From an uncultured Arthrobacter sp. (lineage in GTDB: Bacteria; Actinomycetota; Actinomycetes; Actinomycetales; Micrococcaceae): a stretch of 28,551 nt of DNA. Both the position numbers and the translations under genes were made by a program. The stretch is taken from NCBI GenBank assembly GCA_937873245.1, contig CALMVY010000209.1, positions 1 to 28,551 on the forward strand, in the 5' to 3' direction. Under the pieces are notes generated by a model. The model worked only from the letters and a program-made list of their open reading frames with translations, made no database searches and was not told the DNA's origin. This document shows, piece after piece, positions 1-6,948 of this stretch (its first letter is position 1; each line of letters begins with the position of its first letter).

Positions 1-1
1 C

Positions 2-1333
2 TTTATGGAAATGAACACCCGGCTGCAGGTCGAACACCCGGTCACCGAGATGGTCACCGGCGTCGACCTCGTCGAATGGCAGGTGCGCATCGCCGCCGGC
101 GAGGAACTCACCGTCCGCCAGGACGACGTCGTCCTCACCGGGCACTCGGTGGAAGCGCGCGTCTACGCCGAAGTCCCGGAACGGAACTTCATGCCGTCCA
201 CCGGACAGGTCCTCCTTATGGACGAGCTCCCCGGCCCCGCCCAGCGGCCCAGCGCCCGGGCCCGCAATGAGGTCGAAACTACCAGCGGCCGCCTCCGGGT
301 GGACTCGGCCCTGCTGGACGGCCTCGAGATCTCGTCCAGCTACGACCCGATGATCTCCAAGGTCATCGCGTGGGGGCAGGACCGCACCGCGGCCCTGGAC
401 ACCTTGGACGAGGCGCTCGCCGGGTACACGGCGCTGGGCATCGATACCAACGTCGAATACCTCCGGCTGCTGATCAACGACGCCGACGTCCGCGCCGGCC
501 GGCTCGACACCGGCCTGATCGAGCGGAAGATGCCGGAGTTCTCGTTCCGGCGTATCGGGGATGCCGAACTCGTGGTCGCGGCGCTGTACGCCCTGGCCAT
601 GGCGGAGGAATCCACGCGGGAGGACCGTGACGGCAACCCGTGGCGGCGCCGCGACGGCTGGCGGGTCACCTCCCCGGCGGCGCGGCGGATCAGCCTGGGC
701 ACGTCCGATGGCGGCGTTGCCACAGTGCAGGTCAGCGGCCCGGTCGCGGGTGAACAGGTCACGGTGAGCGTGAACGGAGGCCCGCAGCTCACGGCCTTCC
801 TGCAGTTCACTGCGCGGGATCGCCCGGTGCTCACCCTCGAGGGCGAGACCAGCAGTTATGCCCTTGCACCCGTTCGCACCGGTCCTCCCGCCCAGAGCTG
901 GCTGGCTCCCGATCCCCGCGTCCCCACCGAGCTCTTCCTCGGCAACGAGGGCTGGTCCTGCCGCCTCGAGGTCCTCACCCGGGAGACCCGGCTGGCCCGG
1001 GTGCTGGCCGCCGTCGAACGCGAAGAAGGCGCCGCGGACCCCGCGGTGCGCTCGCCGATGCCGGGCACGGTGGTGTCCGTGTCCGTCAGCAACGGGGACG
1101 CCGTCACCGCCGGGCAGGTCCTGCTCGCGGTGGAGGCCATGAAGATGGAGCACCAGCTCACGGCGCCGCTGGACGGAACTGTGCACATCAGCATCGCCCC
1201 CGGCGACCTCGTGAAGGCCGACCAGATCCTCGCCACCATCCACCCCGTTCACCCGACGGCAGCGGCTCCGCCGGAGAACGCAGCCGAGGACACCATCGAA
1301 GAAGCCGTCATCGCCATGGGTGCGGCGGAATAG
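2..1333 (+). CDS. accA: Acyl-CoA carboxylase alpha subunit (biotin carboxylase + biotin carrier), 5' truncated
   Basis: This is the C-terminal ~443 residues of a biotin-dependent acyl-CoA carboxylase alpha chain. The reading frame is open at the window edge, and its first residues (FMEMNTRLQVEHPVTE) are the conserved biotin-carboxylase core, so the Met at base 5 is internal and not a start. The biotin-carboxylase C-terminal domain follows, including SSYDPMISKVIAWG. A less conserved linker comes next, then the biotinyl domain with EAMKMEH; the lysine codon at 1142-1144 is the biotinylation site. A short Ala/Glu-rich tail ends the protein. The subunit carboxylates biotin with ATP and bicarbonate, for transfer by a beta subunit that presumably lies just upstream. 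The neighbours suggest 3-methylcrotonyl-CoA as substrate (AccA1-like), but the alpha chain alone does not fix this. Family assignment is firm; substrate is inferred. Confidence 0.95.
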   Translation, partial: FMEMNTRLQVEHPVTEMVTGVDLVEWQVRIAAGEELTVRQDDVVLTGHSVEARVYAEVPERNFMPSTGQVLLMDELPGPAQRPSARARNEVETTSGRLRVDSALLDGLEISSSYDPMISKVIAWGQDRTAALDTLDEALAGYTALGIDTNVEYLRLLINDADVRAGRLDTGLIERKMPEFSFRRIGDAELVVAALYALAMAEESTREDRDGNPWRRRDGWRVTSPAARRISLGTSDGGVATVQVSGPVAGEQVTVSVNGGPQLTAFLQFTARDRPVLTLEGETSSYALAPVRTGPPAQSWLAPDPRVPTELFLGNEGWSCRLEVLTRETRLARVLAAVEREEGAADPAVRSPMPGTVVSVSVSNGDAVTAGQVLLAVEAMKMEHQLTAPLDGTVHISIAPGDLVKADQILATIHPVHPTAAAPPENAAEDTIEEAVIAMGAAE

Positions 1334-1407
1334 CCTCCACAGCCTCACCACAAGACCGCAATTCCTAGACAGCACCACGGACAGTAACCACAGACAAAGG
1401 AGTCACC

Positions 1408-2571
1408 ATGCCGGATTTTGAACTCAGCGAGGACTACCAGGACCTCAGCGACACCGTCCGCGAATTCGCCGACCAGGTGGTGGCCCCGGTCTCCGCCAAG
1501 CACGACGAGGAGCACAGCTTCCCCTACGAGGTGGTCTCCCAGATGGCGGACATGGGCCTCTTCGGTCTGCCGTTCCCGGAGGAGTTCGGCGGCATGGGCG
1601 GCGACTACTTCGCCCTCGCCCTCGCCCTCGAACAGCTGGGCCGCGTGGACCAGTCCGTCGCGATCACCCTGGAGGCCGGCGTCTCCCTCGGTGCCATGCC
1701 GATCCACCGTTTCGGCAACGAGGCGCAGAAGCAGGAGTGGCTGCCGCTGCTGGCCTCCGGCAAGGCGCTGGCCGGCTTCGGCCTGACCGAGCCGGAAGCA
1801 GGCTCCGACGCCGGCGGCACCAAGACCACCGCCAAACTGGGTGGCGGGGAGTGGGTCATCAACGGCAACAAGGAGTTCATCACCAACTCCGGCACCGACA
1901 TCACCAAGCTCGTCACCGTCACCGCGGTCACCGGCCAGGAGGAACGCCCGGACGGCAGCATCAAGAAGGAAATCTCCACCATCCTGGTGCCCACCAACAC
2001 GCCCGGCTTCAAAGCGGAGAAGGCCTACAACAAGGTCGGCTGGAACGCCTCGGACACCCACCCGCTGACCCTGGACAACGTCCACGTCCCCGAGGAAAAC
2101 CTCCTCGGCACCCGGGGCCGCGGCTACGCCAACTTCCTCTCCATCCTCGACGAGGGCCGGATAGCGATCGCAGCCCTGGCTGTCGGCGCCGCCCAGGGCT
2201 GCGTGGACCAGTCGGTGAAATACGCCAAGGAACGCAGCGCCTTCGGGCAGAACATCGGCAAGTACCAGGCCATCGCGTTCAAGATCGCCCGCATGGAAGC
2301 CCGCGCCCACACCGCCCGGCTGGCCTACTACGACGCTGCCGCCCGGATGCTCGCCGGCAAGCCGTTCAAGACGCAGGCGGCCATCGCTAAGATGGTCGCA
2401 GGCGAGGCAGCCATGGACAACGCGCGGGACGCCACCCAGGTGTTCGGCGGCTATGGCTTCATCAACGAATTCACCGTGGCGCGCCACTACCGCGACTCCA
2501 AGATCCTTGAGGTCGGCGAGGGCACCACGGAGGTCCAGCTGATGCTGATCGCCCGCGAACTGGGGCTCTGA
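1408..2571 (+). CDS. Acyl-CoA dehydrogenase, isovaleryl/short-branched-chain type (FadE19-like)
   Basis: A full-length 387-residue FAD-dependent acyl-CoA dehydrogenase. It oxidises a CoA thioester to the 2,3-enoyl-CoA and passes electrons to electron-transfer flavoprotein. The start is fixed by AAAGGAG at 1396-1402, five bases before the ATG. Visible signatures are GFGLTEPEAGSDAGG in the middle domain, and QVFGGYGF and EGTTEVQ near the C-terminus. Glu371 in EGTTEVQ sits where medium- and short-chain enzymes have their catalytic base. Classical isovaleryl-CoA dehydrogenases carry the base elsewhere, so isobutyryl- or 2-methylbutyryl-CoA are also possible substrates. The position after the carboxylase alpha gene (74-base gap) and before the CoA-transferase supports a branched-chain amino acid role, most simply isovaleryl-CoA to 3-methylcrotonyl-CoA. 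Family certain, substrate inferred. Confidence 0.93.
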   Translation: MPDFELSEDYQDLSDTVREFADQVVAPVSAKHDEEHSFPYEVVSQMADMGLFGLPFPEEFGGMGGDYFALALALEQLGRVDQSVAITLEAGVSLGAMPIHRFGNEAQKQEWLPLLASGKALAGFGLTEPEAGSDAGGTKTTAKLGGGEWVINGNKEFITNSGTDITKLVTVTAVTGQEERPDGSIKKEISTILVPTNTPGFKAEKAYNKVGWNASDTHPLTLDNVHVPEENLLGTRGRGYANFLSILDEGRIAIAALAVGAAQGCVDQSVKYAKERSAFGQNIGKYQAIAFKIARMEARAHTARLAYYDAAARMLAGKPFKTQAAIAKMVAGEAAMDNARDATQVFGGYGFINEFTVARHYRDSKILEVGEGTTEVQLMLIARELGL

Positions 2572-2610
2572 CGGGCCCGCTGGCCGCAACCGTCGAGAGA
2601 GGGATCAACG

Positions 2611-3444
2611 ATGATTAACAAGGTTGTTGCCAGCGCTGCCGAGGCAGTTGCGGACATCCACGACGGCGCCTCGCTCGCCGTCGGCGGGTTCGGGCTCTGC
2701 GGCATCCCGGTGGCCCTGATCGAGGCCCTGCACCAAAGCGGCGCCACGAACCTGGAGACCGTCAGCAACAACTGCGGCGTCGACGACTGGGGGCTCGGGA
2801 TCCTGCTGAAGGACGGCAGGATCCGCCGCACCATCAGCTCCTACGTGGGGGAGAACAAGGAGTTCGCCCGGCAGTACCTCGCCGGCGAGCTCGAGGTGGT
2901 CCTCACCCCGCAGGGCACGCTGGCCGAAAAGCTGCGCGCCGGCGGGGCGGGGATCCCGGCGTTCTACACGCCGGCCGGCGTCGGCACCCAGGTGTCCGAC
3001 GGCGGCCTGCCGCAGAAGTACGACGCCGACGGCACCATCGCGATCGCCTCCGCGGCGAAGGAGGTCCGCAGCTTCCACGGCGCCGACTATGTCCTCGAGG
3101 AGTCGCTGACCCCGGACTTCGGCCTGGTGCACGCCTGGAAGGGCGACCGCCACGGCAACCTCGTCTTCCACGCCACCGCGATGAACTTCAACCCGCTCTG
3201 CGCCATGGCCGGGAAAATCACCATCGCCGAGGTGGAGGAACTCGTGGAGCCGGGGGAGCTGGACCCCGAACACGTCCACATCCCCGGCATCTTCGTCCAG
3301 CGCGTGGTGCTCGCGCCCGGCGCTGAGAAGCGGATCGAGAAGCGGACGGTAGCGCTCGCTGCTCCGTCCGCCGCCGGCAGCGCACCTCCCGCCACCGTGT
3401 CCACCCCCGCCCCCGCCGCAGCAACAGTCCAGTCAGGAGCCTAG
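2611..3444 (+). CDS. scoA: 3-oxoacid CoA-transferase subunit A, with C-terminal extension
   Basis: Subunit A (277 residues) of a class I CoA-transferase, which moves CoA from succinyl-CoA to a 3-oxoacid such as acetoacetate. The family signature DGASLAVGGFGLCGIP is at about residues 17-32. Later family-typical stretches include DGRIRRTISSYVGENKEF and the PAGVGTQVSDGG loop. A purine-rich ribosome site (GAGAGAGGG, 2594-2602) precedes the ATG. The usual subunit is about 230-240 residues. Here the last ~40 residues are an Ala/Pro/Thr-rich low-complexity tail with no counterpart I recognise, running almost to the start of subunit B. In this operon the enzyme would reactivate the acetoacetate released by HMG-CoA cleavage. 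Confidence 0.93.
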   Translation: MINKVVASAAEAVADIHDGASLAVGGFGLCGIPVALIEALHQSGATNLETVSNNCGVDDWGLGILLKDGRIRRTISSYVGENKEFARQYLAGELEVVLTPQGTLAEKLRAGGAGIPAFYTPAGVGTQVSDGGLPQKYDADGTIAIASAAKEVRSFHGADYVLEESLTPDFGLVHAWKGDRHGNLVFHATAMNFNPLCAMAGKITIAEVEELVEPGELDPEHVHIPGIFVQRVVLAPGAEKRIEKRTVALAAPSAAGSAPPATVSTPAPAAATVQSGA

Positions 3445-3447
3445 GCC

Positions 3448-4209
3448 ATGGAATCGAACAGCCTGCCGGGCGCGCCGCCCCGTCCCGAGGCGGTCCGCCA
3501 CGAATACCGGCCTCCCGCCGTCGGGCATCCCGCCGGTGTGGAGAGCAAGGGGTGGACGCGCAACGAACTGGCTGCGAGGGTGGCGCAGGAGCTGCGCAAC
3601 GGCCAATACGTCAACCTCGGCATCGGCATGCCCACGCTGATTCCCAACTACATCCCCGCCGGCGTCGAGGTGGTGCTGCACTCCGAGAACGGCATCCTCG
3701 GCGTCGGCCCGTACCCGGCCGAGGACGCGGTGGATCCGGACCTGATCAATGCCGGCAAGGAAACCGTCACGGTCAACAAGGGTGCCGCGTTCTTCGACTC
3801 CGCCGCCTCCTTCGGGATGATCCGCGGCGGCCACGTCGATGTGGCCGTGCTCGGCGCGATGGAAGTGGCCCGGAACGGCGACCTGGCCAACTGGATGATC
3901 CCGGGCAAGATGGTCAAAGGCATGGGCGGCGCCATGGACCTGGTGTTCGGCGCCAAGAAGGTCATCGTGATGATGGAGCACGTGGACCGGAACGGCCGGC
4001 CCAAGATCGTGGAGCAGTGCACCCTGCCCCTGACCGGAAGAGGCTGCGTGGACCGGATCATCACGGACCTGGCGGTGATCGACGTCGTGACCGAAGGCGG
4101 ACAATCCCGGCTGGTCCTGCGCGAACTCGCCCCCAACGTGACGGCCGAGGACGTGGCTGCGGCCACCGGCGCCGAACTCTTCGAGGAAGACCAGGAACTG
4201 ACGGTATGA
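3448..4209 (+). CDS. scoB: 3-oxoacid CoA-transferase subunit B
   Basis: The catalytic partner of subunit A, 253 residues. The class I CoA-transferase signature LHSENGILG is present, and Glu80 within it is the residue that forms the glutamyl-CoA thioester in this family. Upstream of it the glycine-rich NLGIGMPTLIPNYIP motif is intact. The start lies three bases after the stop of subunit A, with AGGAG at 3435-3439, so the two subunits are made together. About 35 extra N-terminal residues (Pro/Arg-rich) precede the usual family start; a shorter protein beginning further in cannot be excluded, but no better-placed start is obvious. The 3' end overlaps the next gene by four bases (ATGA). Confidence 0.94.
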   Translation: MESNSLPGAPPRPEAVRHEYRPPAVGHPAGVESKGWTRNELAARVAQELRNGQYVNLGIGMPTLIPNYIPAGVEVVLHSENGILGVGPYPAEDAVDPDLINAGKETVTVNKGAAFFDSAASFGMIRGGHVDVAVLGAMEVARNGDLANWMIPGKMVKGMGGAMDLVFGAKKVIVMMEHVDRNGRPKIVEQCTLPLTGRGCVDRIITDLAVIDVVTEGGQSRLVLRELAPNVTAEDVAAATGAELFEEDQELTV

Positions 4210-4754
4210 CAACTGATTCCCAGCACGCGGCTGAACCCCGCGCCATTGAACCCCGCGTCATCGAGCAGCGCGGACTCTACTTCGACGAGCTCGAGGAGGA
4301 CGTGGTCTACGCACACCGGCCCGGCCGGACCGTCACCGAGGCGGACAACGTCCTCTTCACCACCATGACCATGAACACCCAGGCCCTGCACCTCGACGCA
4401 GCCTGGAGCGCGGAGCAGCCGTTCGGCCAGCGCCTGATGAACTCCATGTTCACCCTGGCCACGGTGGTGGGGCAGTCCGTGCCGCAGCTGACCCAGGGCA
4501 CCATCATCGCCCAGCTGGGCCTCACGGACGTGTCCTTCCCGCACCCGATGTACCACGGGGACACCCTCTATACGGAGACGGTGGTGACCGGGAAACGGCT
4601 GTCCTCCTCCCGCCCCGGCCAGGGGATTGTCACGATGAAGCACACCGGCCGGAACCAGCACGGCGACGTCGTGGCGCTCGCCACCCGCAGCTGCCTGATG
4701 TGGACACGGGATGCGCATTCCGACGCCCGGGACGCCCACAAAAGGGCAGAATAG
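4206..4754 (+). CDS. MaoC-type hot-dog hydratase (probable 3-methylglutaconyl-CoA hydratase)
   Basis: A 182-residue single hot-dog protein of the MaoC dehydratase family. The start ATG overlaps the stop of the CoA-transferase B gene (ATGA), which implies translational coupling. The sequence EADN followed ~17 residues later by ALHLD contains the Asp and His expected at a (R)-specific enoyl-CoA hydratase active site. FGQRLMNSMFTLA and HPMYHGDTLY are also typical of bacterial MaoC proteins. In this operon the missing step between 3-methylglutaconyl-CoA and HMG-CoA needs a hydratase, and this is the only candidate. The M. tuberculosis homologue next to Rv2498c (Rv2499c) occupies the same place, from memory. 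Family confident; the precise substrate is contextual inference. Confidence 0.9.
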   Translation: MTTDSQHAAEPRAIEPRVIEQRGLYFDELEEDVVYAHRPGRTVTEADNVLFTTMTMNTQALHLDAAWSAEQPFGQRLMNSMFTLATVVGQSVPQLTQGTIIAQLGLTDVSFPHPMYHGDTLYTETVVTGKRLSSSRPGQGIVTMKHTGRNQHGDVVALATRSCLMWTRDAHSDARDAHKRAE

Positions 4755-4758
4755 AGCC

Positions 4759-5592
4759 ATGAGTTTCCTGATGGGCCCCGCCCTGCTGTTCTGCCCTGCC
4801 GACCGCCCCGAGCGCTACCAGAAGGCGGCCGAGCGCTCCGACGCGGTGATCGTGGACCTGGAGGACGCCGTCGCACCGGCGGACAAGCAGCGGGCCCGCG
4901 GCGCGATCCTCGCCCAGCTCGGCGCCACCGGGGACGTCCCCGAGCTGGACCCGAGCCGCACGATCGTCCGGATCAACCCGGCCGGCACCGAGGAGTTCGA
5001 GAAGGACCTGCACTGCCTCAAACACACCCCGTACCGGCACATCATGCTTGCCAAGGCCGAAAGTGCCGACCAGCTCAAGGAGCTCGAGGGCTACAGCGTG
5101 ATTGCGCTCTGCGAAACGGCGCTGGGGGTAGTCAATGCCGCCGCCATCGCTGCCGAACCCAACGTGGTCGGGCTGATGTGGGGCGCCGAGGACCTGCTCG
5201 CCTCGCTCGGCGGCACCTCCAGCAGGACGGGCGACGGCGCCTACCGCGCGGTCGCGCTGCACGCCCGCTCCACCGTGCTGCTGGCCGCGCGCGCGTTCGG
5301 CAAGGAAGCCGTCGACTCGGTCTACGTCAACATCCCGGACCTTGAAGGCCTCGCCGTCGAGGCGCGAGACGCCGTCGCCTCTGGCTTCGGCTCGAAGGCC
5401 TGCATCCACCCGAGCCAGGTGGCCGTGGTCCGCGGGGCCTACGCGCCGTCCGAGGCCGAGGTCGCGGCGGCCGCCGACCTGCTGGCCGCCGCAGCCGAGG
5501 CCGGCTCGGGCGTGTTCCAGTTCAACGGCAAGATGATCGACGGCCCCATCCTCAAGCACGCCGAATCAACGCTGCGGCGCGCGGGGCACTAG
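4759..5592 (+). CDS. CitE-like CoA-ester lyase (HpcH/HpaI family; probable HMG-CoA / citramalyl-CoA lyase)
   Basis: A 277-residue beta-methylmalyl/citryl-CoA lyase-like TIM barrel. Key residues are visible: DLEDAVAP (Asp33, Glu35, Asp36), Arg71 in RIN, Glu119 in LCET, and Glu144-Asp145 in GAEDL, which together bind Mg2+ and the CoA ester. A FGSKACIHPSQ segment lies near the C-terminus. I start at ATG 4759, five bases after the hydratase stop, which gives the usual N-terminus. An in-frame ATG at 4711 would add 16 residues that only overlap the previous gene. No citrate lyase alpha or gamma gene is nearby, so this is not citrate lyase. The M. tuberculosis relative Rv2498c has been reported to cleave both HMG-CoA and citramalyl-CoA, and the operon here fits HMG-CoA cleavage at the end of leucine breakdown. 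Confidence 0.9.
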   Translation: MSFLMGPALLFCPADRPERYQKAAERSDAVIVDLEDAVAPADKQRARGAILAQLGATGDVPELDPSRTIVRINPAGTEEFEKDLHCLKHTPYRHIMLAKAESADQLKELEGYSVIALCETALGVVNAAAIAAEPNVVGLMWGAEDLLASLGGTSSRTGDGAYRAVALHARSTVLLAARAFGKEAVDSVYVNIPDLEGLAVEARDAVASGFGSKACIHPSQVAVVRGAYAPSEAEVAAAADLLAAAAEAGSGVFQFNGKMIDGPILKHAESTLRRAGH

Positions 5593-5680
5593 CTTCTGGA
5601 AGTTCGGGCGCTGGGTTCGCGGACTGTCCGCTGAAGTGCGCGGTGCAGCGTCTCGGCCCGCCCGAACCCCGTCTAACCCC

Positions 5681-6053
5681 GTCGGTTCGCCACGTATGGC
5701 CGGTATGGCGGGCGGTTTACCGGCCGTTTGCGTCAAATGGGTGCTCCCTGGCGCGCAGGCCGAGCCGTACGGCGTCCTGGCTTTGATGCGCGCGGTGGCG
5801 GTGGGGCGCCGCGGGGCGGGATGGCCGTCCATTTGCCAAGTATGGCCGCTATGGCGGGTGGTTGAGCGGCCGTTTGTGTCGAATGGGTGCTCTCTGGTGC
5901 GCAGATCGAGTCGTAGGGCGTCCTGGCTTTGCTGCGCGGGGGTGGCGGGGTGGACGAACGGTCGCGAAACCTCGTCGATTCGCCACAAGTGGCCGGTATG
6001 GCGGGTGGTTCAGCGGCCGTTTGCGTCGAAGGGGTGCTCCCCGGCCCAACCCT
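5681..6053. repeat. Three spaced copies of a ~147-base imperfect repeat with an internal hairpin
   Basis: Copies begin at 5681, 5827 and 5974, spaced 146 and 147 bases; the third is cut short near 6053. The best-conserved part reads ATGGCCG, two bases, ATGGCGGG, GGTT, CGGCCGTTTG, then a stretch ending GGGTGCTC. A second conserved block in copies 1 and 2 is GGCGTCCTGGCTTTG. In copy 1, GGCCGGTA (5698-5705) pairs with TACCGGCC (5718-5725). In copy 2 the arms are GGCCGCT and AGCGGCC, so one base pair has changed on both sides. Copy 3 has one mismatch. The repeats fill the space between two convergent operons. No open frame here looks like a gene. Confidence 0.8.
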
Positions 6054-6060
6054 TCGCGGT

Positions 6061-6210
6061 GTGCCGCCGCGAACGATGGACATGCTCCGTGCTGCTCGCG
6101 AACGATGGACATGCTCAGTGCCGCTTGCGAACAATGGGCATGCTCCGTGCTGCTCGCGAACGATGGGCATGCTCCGTGCGGTTTGCACCAGGTGGGCATG
6201 CTCAGCGCTT
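6061..6210. repeat. 29-base tandem repeat, about five units
   Basis: The unit starts GCGAACGATGGACATGCTC and ends CGTGCTGCTC. Its first base falls at 6069, 6098, 6127 and 6156, and a more diverged unit starts at 6185, so the period is exactly 29. A partial unit precedes 6069. Units 1-4 differ by only a few bases each. The last unit runs into the final codons of the minus-strand response-regulator gene. There are no spacers, so this is not CRISPR, and 29 is not a multiple of three. Confidence 0.88.
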
Positions 6211-6948
6211 CCACAGGTACCGGTTCTCCGGCCGGCCTGCAGCGCCGTAGCGGGGCGTGAGCCGGGCGAAGCCGTGGATGACCAAATACTCGAGATAACG
6301 CCGGGCGCTGACCCTGGACAGACCGAGCTGAAGGGCCATTCCGGCCGCTGAGACGTCCTCCTGACTGGCCTCGAGCGCCTCGATGACGGCGTCCAGCGTG
6401 GGCCGGGACAGCCCCTTCGGCAGCCTCGCCATCGGCTCGGCCGCCGGCACTGTCACCGCTTCCGCCACCGGCCCGGCCACGGTGTGCGCGGCCGCGGCCC
6501 GGCGGGTCGGTGCAACGAGTCGGTCGATGCTGTCCTGGTCCAGCGGGCCGGCAGCCCCGCCCGCGGCAAGTTCACCGCGAAGGATCAGGTACTCGTCGAG
6601 CCGTTCGTTCAGGGCCTGGGACGTGAAGGGCTTCACCAGGTAGTGCAGCACCCCGCCGGCCATGGCGCCGCGGACCGTCTCCAGTTCCCTCGACGCCGTG
6701 ATGACCAGGACGTCCAGCGCCTGCTTGCGGCCCCGGAGCTGCTGGAGCACGTCCAGGCCGGACATGTCCGGGAGGTGGATGTCCAGCAGGACCAGCTCCG
6801 GCCGCAGTTCCGCCGCCAGGTCGAGGCCCTGCTGCCCGGTGTGGGCCATGCTGACGACGTCGAAGCCGCCGCGGGCCAGCAGGAACCCGTGGTGGATCCC
6901 GGCAACTGCCACGTCATCGTCAATGATGAGGGTGCGAATGGGGCTCAT
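6202..6948 (-). CDS. Response regulator of the CitB/DcuR family
   Basis: A 248-residue two-component response regulator. The receiver domain occupies residues ~4-120, with the acidic pocket at Asp10-Asp12, phospho-acceptor Asp56 in LLDIHLPDMSG, Thr84 and Lys106 in LVKPF. After an Ala-rich linker, a C-terminal helix-turn-helix (VSAAGMALQLGLSRVSARRYLEYL) would bind DNA. The start ATG at 6948 overlaps the stop of the upstream kinase gene in an ATGA junction, so the pair is co-translated. Longer in-frame versions begin inside the kinase gene and are rejected. The divergent tctCBA operon is its most likely target. This domain layout is typical of regulators of citrate and C4-dicarboxylate uptake; the inducer here is not known. 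Confidence 0.93.
   Translation of the reverse strand: MSPIRTLIIDDDVAVAGIHHGFLLARGGFDVVSMAHTGQQGLDLAAELRPELVLLDIHLPDMSGLDVLQQLRGRKQALDVLVITASRELETVRGAMAGGVLHYLVKPFTSQALNERLDEYLILRGELAAGGAAGPLDQDSIDRLVAPTRRAAAAHTVAGPVAEAVTVPAAEPMARLPKGLSRPTLDAVIEALEASQEDVSAAGMALQLGLSRVSARRYLEYLVIHGFARLTPRYGAAGRPENRYLWKR

Noticed and set aside
6061..6210. CRISPR array
   Set aside because: The 29-base units are directly adjacent with no unique spacers, and no cas gene is present.
5593..6260. Protein-coding genes in the repeat region
   Set aside because: The open frames are short, Arg/Ala-rich, differ between repeat copies and lack ribosome sites.
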